64,000 nt of DNA from Streptomyces sp. RKAG293 (GTDB taxonomy: Bacteria; Actinomycetota; Actinomycetes; Streptomycetales; Streptomycetaceae). The position numbers and the translations under genes are program-made. The notes beneath the pieces were generated by a model that was given only the letters and a program-made list of their open reading frames with translations, searched no databases and was not told where the DNA came from. Location: NCBI RefSeq assembly GCF_023701745.1, contig NZ_JAJOZB010000001.1, positions 2,424,501 through 2,488,500 of the forward strand, in the 5' to 3' direction. Shown in pieces: positions 7,577 to 14,269 of the stretch. How positions within the stretch are numbered: the stretch's first letter is position 1; every line of letters begins with the position of its first letter.

Positions 7577-8310
7577 CTGGTGAGCACCTTGCTCTCGCCC
7601 GCTTCGAGCGCGAAGGGCAGCGTGTTGCCGGGCGGCGGGAACGGGCACACGAACGCGTCGGCGAAGGCGCACGGCGGGAGCAGCGTCCGGTTGAAGTCCA
7701 GCACCACGCGGCCGTCCGCGGCCGGCGCCGGGGTCCGCAGGAAACGGAAGCGGTAGCTGCTCCTTCCGCTGGTCGCGTCGGCGATGACGCCCCAGAGGGT
7801 GCCGTCCTCCTCGACCGCGACCGCGAGCGAGTGCTCAGCGCCGTCCACGGTGAAGGCCAGTTCGCCGCTGACGCCGAGTCCGCGCTCCCGGCCGTCGGCG
7901 TGCGGCACCCGCACGGCACGACCCTCGGGGTACGGGTGGAAGACCGCCGGGACCACCCACCGCTCGTCGTAGTCGAACGCGCCGATGCCCGCGAAATCGC
8001 GCCGGGCGTCCGAGGCCGGGTCCCAGATCCGGAGGGCGAGCAGCCCCTCGCGGTCGATCGCCACGATCCGCTTCTCGCCGAACAGCACCGGCTCGCCCTC
8101 GGGTTCCAGCCGCCCGAAGACGCCGTCGCTCTGGTGGACCACCGATCCGTCCCGCTCCCGCCACTCCCCCGGCAGCCCGGGGATCTTCCCGTCCTCGGCG
8201 TCGGCGAGCCAGTACGTGCCCGTCAGGGCCAGTGGCCCGTACGGCGCCGCGACCGACTCGGCGCGCCGCTCGCGCCAGTTCTTCCAGTCCTGCTCAGTCT
8301 CGGAACTCAT
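7573..8310 (-). CDS. DUF1684 domain protein
   Basis: A 245-residue cytoplasmic protein of the DUF1684 family, a group of actinobacterial and archaeal proteins of unknown biochemical role. Recognisable blocks are WRERRAESVAAPYGPLALTG near the N terminus, the central DASDARRDF-like WDPASDARRDFAGIGAFDYD, and the C-terminal VVLDFNRTLLPPCAFADAFVCPFPPPGNTLP, cut here by a few residues in the family pattern. That last block is the most conserved. Two ATGs are in frame at 8310 and 8316; GGAAGG lies nine bases before the first-mentioned and only three before the other, so I use 8310. The 3' end runs into a tandem repeat. It is followed on no operon partner. Confidence 0.8.
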   Translation of the reverse strand: MSSETEQDWKNWRERRAESVAAPYGPLALTGTYWLADAEDGKIPGLPGEWRERDGSVVHQSDGVFGRLEPEGEPVLFGEKRIVAIDREGLLALRIWDPASDARRDFAGIGAFDYDERWVVPAVFHPYPEGRAVRVPHADGRERGLGVSGELAFTVDGAEHSLAVAVEEDGTLWGVIADATSGRSSYRFRFLRTPAPAADGRVVLDFNRTLLPPCAFADAFVCPFPPPGNTLPFALEAGESKVLTS

Positions 8311-8456
8311 GGTCATCAACCTTCCATAGCGGCTGCCGCAGGCCGAGATGCTCGCGCGGCGTCGTGCTCCCCGTACTCCGGTCGGCGGCTGCCCGCCGGC
8401 CGCCGGGTGGGGCGGTGGCCGGAATTGGCCCGTCCGGATCGCCGGCGGCGCCCATC

Positions 8457-8595
8457 CGACCGGACGGCCCACCGCGCCGCTCACCGGACGGCCCGCCGTT
8501 CCACTCACTCGACGACCCACCGTCCCGCTCCCCGGGCGGTCACGGTGCCGCTCACCGGACGGTCACCGATCGGCTCACCGGACGGTCCAGGCCGA
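8457..8595. repeat. Degenerate 23-24-base tandem repeat
   Basis: About five and a half units of roughly CTCACCGGACGGCCCGCCGTTCC lie between the DUF1684 start and the LLM gene end, three of 24 bases and then units of 23. The last unit covers the final codons of the LLM gene, like the neighbouring 12-base array that touches the DUF1684 stop. Confidence 0.6.
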
Positions 8596-9499
8596 GGTGT
8601 TCGCGCAGCGTCGTCCCGGGTTGGAAGCGGCGGAACAGTCCGCGCTGCTGGAGCACGGGCACGGTCGCGTTCACCAGCCGGGTCAGATCCCGCCGCGGAT
8701 CGGCGGGCCGTACGTGGAAGCCGTCGGTGATCCCGTCGCGGTGCCAGTCGCCGAACAGGTCGGCGAGGAGCACGGCGTCGGCCGGATCGAACAGTTCGAC
8801 GGCGAGCGAGGCCAGGACGGTGAGCCGGTCCGGGTCCCGGCCGTAGGCCGCCGCCCGGCGGCGCAGGTCGGTGCGGGCCTCGTACGCCAGCCGCTCCGAG
8901 TGCGGACCGCCGACCCGTACGTACGCCACGTCCGCGTGCCGTGCGGCCGTCTCACGCGGCGCCTCCGAGGTCGCGTCGACGGCGAGTACCGGCCACCCCT
9001 CCAACGGTCCCGGCCCGGCTGACGCCACGTCAGGGAAGCCGGCGGCGTCCGCCCAGCCGTCCCCGAGCAGGGCCTCCGCGTCCGCCGCCCAGGCGTCCGG
9101 GAGCAGCGGCGTCCAGCCGGCCCGGCCGCGGCTGACCTGGTCGAGGGCGGCGAGCGCCGCCTGGACGGTGACGCTGACGGTTCCGGGGTGGGTGGCGGTG
9201 ACGGCCGCCACCAGGCCGATGCGGTCGGTGGCGGGGGCGACCTGTGCGAGGACGGCGAGCGCGTCGAGCCCGCCGGCACTTCCGTCGGCCGCCGCCGGGG
9301 AGTCGTCGAGCGTGACGAAGTCCAGCGCGCCGCGCTCGGCGAGCCGGGCGAGTTCGATGTAGGAGGAGGCCTCGTACCGTTCCTCGTACCGTTCCTGGTG
9401 CGGTTCCTGGTGCGGTTCCCGGTGCTGATCCCGGGCGTCGATCGCGAAGGCCAGGTGCAGAGGGCGGATGGGTCGATGGCCTGGAGGGGCTTCGGGCAT
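8552..9499 (-). CDS. LLM-class flavin-dependent oxidoreductase
   Basis: A 315-residue luciferase-like (LLM) protein. The N-terminal strand IRPLHLAFAID is followed by SSYIELARLAERGALDFVTLDDSP, ATDRIGLVAAVTATHPGTVS and a LDQVSRGRAGW block, which are the family landmarks of the NtaA/SnaA/DszA monooxygenases. These use FMNH2 from a separate reductase to attack sulfonates, sulfones or chelators. The protein is shorter than the usual 400-450 residues, with a compact middle. The ATG follows GGAG at seven bases. A run of 12-base repeats inserts HQEPHQERYEERYE near residue 25-38, just after the first strand, which may harm the active-site loop. An orphan cysteine leader peptide lies on the other side of the shared upstream region, consistent with a former sulfur-metabolism locus. 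Confidence 0.75.
   Translation of the reverse strand: MPEAPPGHRPIRPLHLAFAIDARDQHREPHQEPHQERYEERYEASSYIELARLAERGALDFVTLDDSPAAADGSAGGLDALAVLAQVAPATDRIGLVAAVTATHPGTVSVTVQAALAALDQVSRGRAGWTPLLPDAWAADAEALLGDGWADAAGFPDVASAGPGPLEGWPVLAVDATSEAPRETAARHADVAYVRVGGPHSERLAYEARTDLRRRAAAYGRDPDRLTVLASLAVELFDPADAVLLADLFGDWHRDGITDGFHVRPADPRRDLTRLVNATVPVLQQRGLFRRFQPGTTLREHLGLDRPVSRSVTVR
9372..9431. repeat. Five in-frame 12-base repeats inside the LLM gene
   Basis: Two copies of TCGTACCGTTCC, two of TGGTGCGGTTCC and one degenerate copy CGGTGCTGATCC are joined head to tail. Because the unit is 12 bases, the reading frame is kept and repeats such as HQEP and RYEE are added. Confidence 0.85.
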
Positions 9500-9696
9500 G
9501 CGGAGACTCCGTGGACACACTGAAGGAGCACGGGAGTTGCCTTCACGCACGCCGCGTCCCTCAACGCGACCGGGTCGTCATGACCGTGGCCCGAGGCTAA
9601 TCCCACAGCGTCGCCCACTGTCAAGCATGTCCAACTGGTGGGCATCGCGTCTCAGCGTGGTTGACGGATGGGGACGGCGACTGTTCCACTGACCCC

Positions 9697-9771
9697 ATGC
9701 GCAGCTGTCAGTTGGTCACCCGCGACCACATCGACTTCGGTCGAGTGTGGTCGTCCTCGTGTTGTCGCTGA
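9697..9771 (+). CDS. Putative cysteine-responsive leader peptide
   Basis: A 24-codon open frame too short for routine gene calling. Its middle and end read TRDHIDFGRVWSSSCCR and stop. This closely fits the actinobacterial leader-peptide pattern (T)RxHVDLxRVxSAxCxR found before sulfur-uptake and cysteine genes. There, ribosome stalling at Cys codons controls transcription of the following gene. Two adjacent Cys codons sit two codons from the stop. The expected target should follow on the plus strand, but none is present. At 9935-9939 an AAGGA ribosome site is followed six bases later by ATT instead of a start codon, and then a convergent gene begins. It is probably an orphan relic, or it controls a lost gene. 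Confidence 0.6.
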   Translation: MRSCQLVTRDHIDFGRVWSSSCCR

Positions 9772-9954
9772 CCCTTTAGGGCCTGCTCGGCCGGCCCTGG
9801 CTCCGCCCGCCCGCGCGCACCGTCCCACTCCCGCCGCGGCCGCACCACCTCAGGCTCTCCCCGTCAGCCCGGTCTTCCTTCACGCACCCACGTCACCTTC
9901 TCTCCCTCCCTCGTAGGTACCTCGCGAGTTCGAGAAGGACTCTTCATTCCCCGT
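9772..9954 (+). other. Orphan leader-downstream region with start-less ribosome site
   Basis: This stretch is pyrimidine-rich (CTCTCCCTCCCTCG near 9900) and could hold the attenuator of the leader peptide. AAGGA at 9935-9939 stands at correct spacing before ATT at 9946. No plus-strand coding sequence follows, because the convergent DUF5685-like gene ends at 9955. I read it as a regulatory leader whose structural gene has been lost or replaced. Confidence 0.4.
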
Positions 9955-11193
9955 TCAACACCCGCAGTCACAACCGCAATCGCAGCAGTCGCACCCATCA
10001 CAGCAATCGCAGGAATCGCAGCAGTCGCAGTCGCAGTTCGAGCACCAGCCTTCGCGGCGCCTGCCGCTCCACGGATCCTCGTAATGGTCCCGGCAGCACA
10101 GCTGGCAGGTGCAGCACAGCCCGCTCCACAGCGCGCACCCGGCGATCAGCCCTCGCCGGCGCGGTGGTTCGGGCGGCGGGAAACCGTTGGGCGGGAAGCC
10201 CGGCCCACCGGGCGCGTACGGGCTCTGACCAGGGCCGTACGGATTCCCGCTCAGCTGCGGCAGGTCCCATGTCCCCAGGCCCACACCCAGGCCCTGCCCT
10301 TCGAGCGCGTCGGGGTGGCTGTGCGCGCAGGACCCGCCGAAGGCGCGGTCGACCGAGCGCCGCAGTTCATGGGCGAGCAGGACGTGGACGAGCTGGCCGT
10401 CGGTGAACTCGGCGTCCTTCAGTGCCAGCCGCACCCTACGCACCGCGTCGTCGCACAGCCGCCGCGCCTCGTCGCGGCCGGTGCCGGTCGCCGTCAGCGG
10501 GTTCCACGCACCCGACGCGGCGTCAGCCGTCCGGTCCTCGACCGCGTCCAGCAGATGCGCCAGCCGGCCGAAGAGCCGGCCGGCCTCCTCCAACGGCGCA
10601 CGGTTCCCGGGCCGCCCGGCGAGGACCGCCGTGTAGCCGAAGGCGGCCGCGGTCGCCGTCTCGGTCGGCTCGGTGACCGTCAGCAGCGGGGTGCCCGTCC
10701 TGGCCAGCGCCTCGATCCCGGACTGCCGGTCCACCGCGTCCACCAGCACCGCCGTGTCGAATCCGAGCCCGCCGCCGGTCCGCGCCCCGGCCCGGTCCCA
10801 GCGCCGGGCGACGGTCCGCGCCGCCGCCGCGACCGGCCGCCGCCCCATGGCGCCGTCCCGGTCGTCGATGTGGTCACGCATCTTCGCCGACGCCAGCACG
10901 AGCGAGACGGCGGCGGCCAGCCGCGCGCCCTCGCCCGTCGCCACCGGCGCGGTGCGCATCCCGCGCAACGGACAGGGCCCGGCGGTCCGCCGCCACTTCG
11001 CCGACGCCGCCGCGCCCGGGACCTGGGCCTCGACCAGCGCCGAGATGATCAGCCCGTCGTAGTTGGTGGCGATGCGGGCCAGCTGACCGTGGTCGTCGCG
11101 CAACGCGAGGCAGAGCCCGCACAGGTGCGCCATCCAGGAAGTGGCGAGTCCCTCCGACATCCGGTGGCGACACGGCCTGATAATTCCGAACAA
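9955..11193 (-). CDS. DUF5685-like protein with Cys/Asp-rich C-terminal tail
   Basis: About 412 residues. The N-terminal block FGIIRPCRHRM ... WMAHLCGLCLALRDDHGQLAR, with one Cys in the first motif and a CxxC in the second, matches my memory of the DUF5685 family; function unknown. A helical middle follows (EAGRLFGRLAHLLDAVED). Then a Pro/Gly linker leads to CCTCQLCC and a final stretch (last 29 residues) with 15 Cys and 8 Asp arranged as DCCDSCDCC-type repeats. Such a tail suggests metal binding. I start at TTG 11193, just after GGGGGAG, because the codons between it and the ATG at 11232 have poor GC3; the ATG start would add 13 residues. Reduced cytoplasm fits many free thiols. Confidence 0.65.
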   Translation of the reverse strand: MFGIIRPCRHRMSEGLATSWMAHLCGLCLALRDDHGQLARIATNYDGLIISALVEAQVPGAAASAKWRRTAGPCPLRGMRTAPVATGEGARLAAAVSLVLASAKMRDHIDDRDGAMGRRPVAAAARTVARRWDRAGARTGGGLGFDTAVLVDAVDRQSGIEALARTGTPLLTVTEPTETATAAAFGYTAVLAGRPGNRAPLEEAGRLFGRLAHLLDAVEDRTADAASGAWNPLTATGTGRDEARRLCDDAVRRVRLALKDAEFTDGQLVHVLLAHELRRSVDRAFGGSCAHSHPDALEGQGLGVGLGTWDLPQLSGNPYGPGQSPYAPGGPGFPPNGFPPPEPPRRRGLIAGCALWSGLCCTCQLCCRDHYEDPWSGRRREGWCSNCDCDCCDSCDCCDGCDCCDCGCDCGC

Positions 11194-11297
11194 CGCTCCC
11201 CCAGCGGCTTCATCGTACGATCGGCCCGACATGCTACCGATGGAACGATCTCATGACCGGCGTACCGCCGTCCGGCCGTGCCGCGTCACCCGGAAGA

Positions 11298-11311
11298 GGG
11301 GAGCGCTCCCA
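11298..11311. promoter_or_regulatory. CebR-like (LacI-family) operator
   Basis: GGGGAGCGCTCCCA differs at one base from TGGGAGCGCTCCCA, the palindrome bound by the Streptomyces cellobiose repressor CebR. The inner 12 bases form a perfect palindrome. It lies between the divergent DUF5685-like gene and sflA, nearer the former. Neither gene is a sugar gene, so this may be a genuine but unexpected LacI-type site or a chance match. Confidence 0.4.
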
Positions 11312-11483
11312 TCACTTCGTCACCTTCCGTACGCCTATGGCTACCTGACTCCCCGACACCTATCTTGTGCACCAGTACCGTCACAAGTCCCCTGGGTGGC
11401 GGCTATCCGCTTGGCGCATCATCGGCATCATGGACGACCATAGGGGTGCGGACGATTTTGACCGCGTGTGAGAGGAGGCGTCC

Positions 11484-11927
11484 ATGGGTTCGGTTCGACG
11501 GGCGAGTGCCTGGCTGGGCCTCGTCGACGACAACGGCGACGAGAGCTACTACGACGAGGAGTACGCCGACTACGGCGAGGGATCCGAGCGCGGCGACACC
11601 TGGGTGACCGACCCCAGGGTCCAGGTGGCGAGTGAGACGGCCGAGGAACAGGGCCGTCAGATCGCCACCGTGACCCCGGACGGCTTCCGGGATGCCCGCG
11701 GCATCGGCGAGCTCTTCCGCAAGGGCGTGCCCGTGATCGTGAACCTTACGGGTATGGAGTCGAGCGATGCCAAGCGCGTCGTCGACTTCGCGGCGGGTCT
11801 CACCTTCGGGCTGCGCGGCTCGATCGAGCGCATCGCCACCCGTGTCTTCCTGCTGACCCCCGCCGACTACATGGTCCTCAACGCCGAGTCGAAGCGCGGC
11901 GCGGACGGATTCTTCAACCAGAACTGA
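11484..11927 (+). CDS. sflA: SepF-like protein SflA
   Basis: A 147-residue SepF-family protein. After a short N-terminal helix ([16 protein letters not shown], usually membrane-binding in SepF) comes an acidic linker ([14 protein letters not shown]). The SepF core follows: [57 protein letters not shown] and [12 protein letters not shown]. SepF tethers FtsZ to the membrane. Streptomyces carries a cell-division SepF in the division cluster plus two SepF-like proteins (SflA, SflB) that limit ectopic FtsZ assembly and hyphal branching. The location outside a division cluster and the length favour SflA; SflB is the alternative. AGAGGAGG stands five bases before the ATG. Confidence 0.85.
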   Translation: MGSVRRASAWLGLVDDNGDESYYDEEYADYGEGSERGDTWVTDPRVQVASETAEEQGRQIATVTPDGFRDARGIGELFRKGVPVIVNLTGMESSDAKRVVDFAAGLTFGLRGSIERIATRVFLLTPADYMVLNAESKRGADGFFNQN

Positions 11928-12170
11928 TCAACCACGCTCAGCACCACGGAAGTACGGTATGGACAACGCTGTGAGCAGCCTGGGAGCCGTCGTCAACGGT
12001 CGCTGGTAGTCGTCCTTGGTCACCCTCGGACGGCCCCCAGGCGGCCCTGCGGTGAAGCTGCATCCGGCGGTCGGAGCCTTGGCGTGTGTCTTTTTCGGCC
12101 CGGTCCCCGATCCGCCCGGACTCGGCGCGTCCATCATCGAGCCGGGCCGTCGGCCGCTCAAGATGATCCC

Positions 12171-12962
12171 ATGCCACAGACCCGCGGTGAGCTGCCCCGC
12201 CGCCACTTCCTTGCCGTTGGCGCCACAGCACTGCTCGGCCTCGGCGCCGCAGCGGCGGCGCCCGCGGCCGCGCGAGCCCGGCAGGTGCCCACGCCCGAGA
12301 CCGAGGTCAACGCCGGTTCCATGGTGATGGCCCTCACCTTCGACGACGGCCCCAGTCCGCAGTACACGCCGCAGGTGCTGGACGTCCTGCGCGGCCACGG
12401 CGTCCATGCGACGTTCTTCGTGTGCGGCGACAACATCGGGCTGTACCCGGACGTCGTGCGCCGCATCGCCGCCGAGGGGCATTCGCTGGGAAACCACACC
12501 TGGTCCCACCCGCATCTCAGCGACCTGTCCGCCGCGGACGTCCGCGACCAGATGCAGCGCACCCAGGACGCCGTCACGAAGACCGGTGTGCGGGCGCCGG
12601 TGCTGTTCCGTGCCCCCTACGGCGACTTCGCGGACGCCTCCCTGACCGTCTGCGCCGACCTCGGGCTGCGCCCGATCTCCTGGTCGGTGGACCCGACGGA
12701 CTGGGCCAACCCCGGCTCCGGCACCATCGCCGACCGGGTCCTCGCCGGTGCGGCCACCGGCGCCATCGTGCTGAACCACGACGGCACCGAGGGCGGCGAC
12801 AGCGATCCCGCGCCCGGCAGCGGCGGCGACCGCTCCCAGACGGTCGCCGCGCTGAAGAGCTACCTGCCGGCGCTGATCGAGGCCGGCTACACGTTCACCA
12901 CCCCTGACGCCCATCCGCCGGGCCGGAGCGGGGTGCCTCCGCAGGCTCCGGCAGGACGCTGA
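12171..12962 (+). CDS. Polysaccharide deacetylase, Tat-exported
   Basis: A 263-residue NodB-homology (CE4) deacetylase. A twin-arginine signal (PRRHFLAVGATALLGLGAA) directs folded export. The catalytic motifs are clear: TFDDGP (motif 1, with the Asp base and metal Asp), HSLGNHTWSHPHL (motif 2, the two metal His), RAPYGDF (motif 3), WSVDPTDW (motif 4) and IVLNHDG (motif 5, the acid His). The enzyme removes N- or O-acetyl groups from chitin, peptidoglycan or another polysaccharide in a metal-dependent way. The ATG has only a weak ribosome site; longer frames upstream lack the Tat motif. A strong palindromic terminator follows. Confidence 0.92.
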   Translation: MPQTRGELPRRHFLAVGATALLGLGAAAAAPAAARARQVPTPETEVNAGSMVMALTFDDGPSPQYTPQVLDVLRGHGVHATFFVCGDNIGLYPDVVRRIAAEGHSLGNHTWSHPHLSDLSAADVRDQMQRTQDAVTKTGVRAPVLFRAPYGDFADASLTVCADLGLRPISWSVDPTDWANPGSGTIADRVLAGAATGAIVLNHDGTEGGDSDPAPGSGGDRSQTVAALKSYLPALIEAGYTFTTPDAHPPGRSGVPPQAPAGR

Positions 12963-12970
12963 CCGCGGCG

Positions 12971-13010
12971 GCCGGCCCCGGCACCGACCGGTCGGTGCCG
13001 GGGCCGGCCT
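12971..13010. terminator. Bidirectional terminator, perfect 40-base palindrome
   Basis: Twenty bases from 12971 are followed directly by their exact inverse complement to 13010, centred on ACCGGT. It lies between the stop codons of the convergent deacetylase and acyl-CoA dehydrogenase genes. Confidence 0.75.
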
Positions 13011-13031
13011 GCCGGGACCGGGCCGGGCGGC

Positions 13032-14219
13032 TCACCGGAAGGCGTCGAGTCCGGTGAGTGCCTTGCCCAGGACCAGTTGGTGCATCTCCACGGTGCCCTC
13101 GTAGGTGAGCACGGACTCCAGGTTGGTCGCGTGCCGCATCACCGGGTACTCCAGTGAGATGCCGTTGGCACCGAGGATGGTGCGCGAGGTGCGGCAGATC
13201 TCGATCGCCTCGCGCACGTTGTTGAGCTTGCCGAAGCTGACCTGCTCCGGGCGCAGCCGCCCGGCGTCCATCCGCTGCCCGAGGTGGTGGGCGAGCAGGA
13301 TGCCCTTGTGCAGTTCCACCGCCATGTCGGCGAGTTTGGCCTGGGTGAGCTGGAAGCCGCCGATGGGCCGGCCGAACTGTTCGCGGGTCTTCGAGTACTC
13401 CAGCGCCGCCGCGAAGCTGCTGCGGGCCGCGCCCATCGCACCCCAGACGATGCCGTAGCGCGCGTGGCTCAGACAGCTGAGCGGGCCCTTGAGGCCGGCG
13501 CCCTCGGGGAGCACGGCACCGGCGGGCAGCCGGACGTCGTCCAGGACGAGTTCGCTGGTGACCGAGGCGCGCAGGCTCCACTTGTGCTTGATCTCCGGCG
13601 CCGAGAAGCCGGGGGCGTCGGTGGGGACGACAAAGCCGCGGATGCCGTCGTCGGTGCGGGCCCAGACCACGGCGACGCCGGCCACCGAGCCGTTGGTGAT
13701 CCACATCTTGCGGCCGTTGAGCACCCAGTCGTCACCGTCGCGCTTGGCGTACGTGCGCATCCCGGCCGGGTCGGAGCCGACGTCGGGCTCGGTGAGCCCG
13801 AAGCAGCCGATGACCTCGCCGGAGGCCATTCGCGGCAGCCACTCCTGGCGCTGCTCCTCGGAGCCGAAGCGGTGGATGGCGTACATCGCCAGCGATCCCT
13901 GTACGGAGACGAGCGAGCGGATGCCGGAGTCGGCCGCCTCCAGTTCCAGGCAGGCCAGGCCGTACTGGACGTTGCTGGCGCCCGCGCAGCCGTAGCCGGT
14001 GAGGGACATGCCGAGCGCGCCGATGGCGCCGAGTTCCCTGGCGAGTTCGCGGATGACGGGCAGCTCGCCCGACTCGTACCAGCCCGCCACGTACGGCAGT
14101 ACGCGGTCCGCGGCCCAGTTCCTGACGGTCTCGCGCACCGCGCGGTCCTCGTCACTGAGCAGATCGTCGATCCCGAGCGGATCGTACGGATCGAACGGCG
14201 GCAGCGCGCTCCCGGACAT
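13032..14219 (-). CDS. Acyl-CoA dehydrogenase, glutaryl-CoA dehydrogenase-like
   Basis: A 395-residue FAD-dependent acyl-CoA dehydrogenase. It has the N-terminal helical domain (LSDEDRAVRETVRNWA), the FAD-binding middle with FGLTEPDVGSDPAGM and WITNGSVA, and the C-terminal helical domain. In the last, KTREQFGRPIGGFQLTQAKLADM and TYEGTVEMHQLVLGKALTG place the catalytic Glu in YEGT. The segments YGCAGASNVQYGLACLELEAADSG and IRSLVSVQGSLAMYAI are those of glutaryl-CoA dehydrogenase (lysine/tryptophan breakdown), the likely substrate. The usual glutaryl-specific Arg can be one of those in this region, but I did not assign it. The gene stands alone; the exporter downstream on the other side starts independently. 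Confidence 0.87.
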   Translation of the reverse strand: MSGSALPPFDPYDPLGIDDLLSDEDRAVRETVRNWAADRVLPYVAGWYESGELPVIRELARELGAIGALGMSLTGYGCAGASNVQYGLACLELEAADSGIRSLVSVQGSLAMYAIHRFGSEEQRQEWLPRMASGEVIGCFGLTEPDVGSDPAGMRTYAKRDGDDWVLNGRKMWITNGSVAGVAVVWARTDDGIRGFVVPTDAPGFSAPEIKHKWSLRASVTSELVLDDVRLPAGAVLPEGAGLKGPLSCLSHARYGIVWGAMGAARSSFAAALEYSKTREQFGRPIGGFQLTQAKLADMAVELHKGILLAHHLGQRMDAGRLRPEQVSFGKLNNVREAIEICRTSRTILGANGISLEYPVMRHATNLESVLTYEGTVEMHQLVLGKALTGLDAFR

Positions 14220-14269
14220 GACGGTCTCCTGGGTGAGCTACGAGGTGATCTACAAGGTCGGGGACGACG

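Noticed and set aside
12971..13010. Transposon end or att site
   Set aside because: Perfect 40-base palindrome between convergent stops is best read as a terminator; no direct repeats or recombinase nearby.
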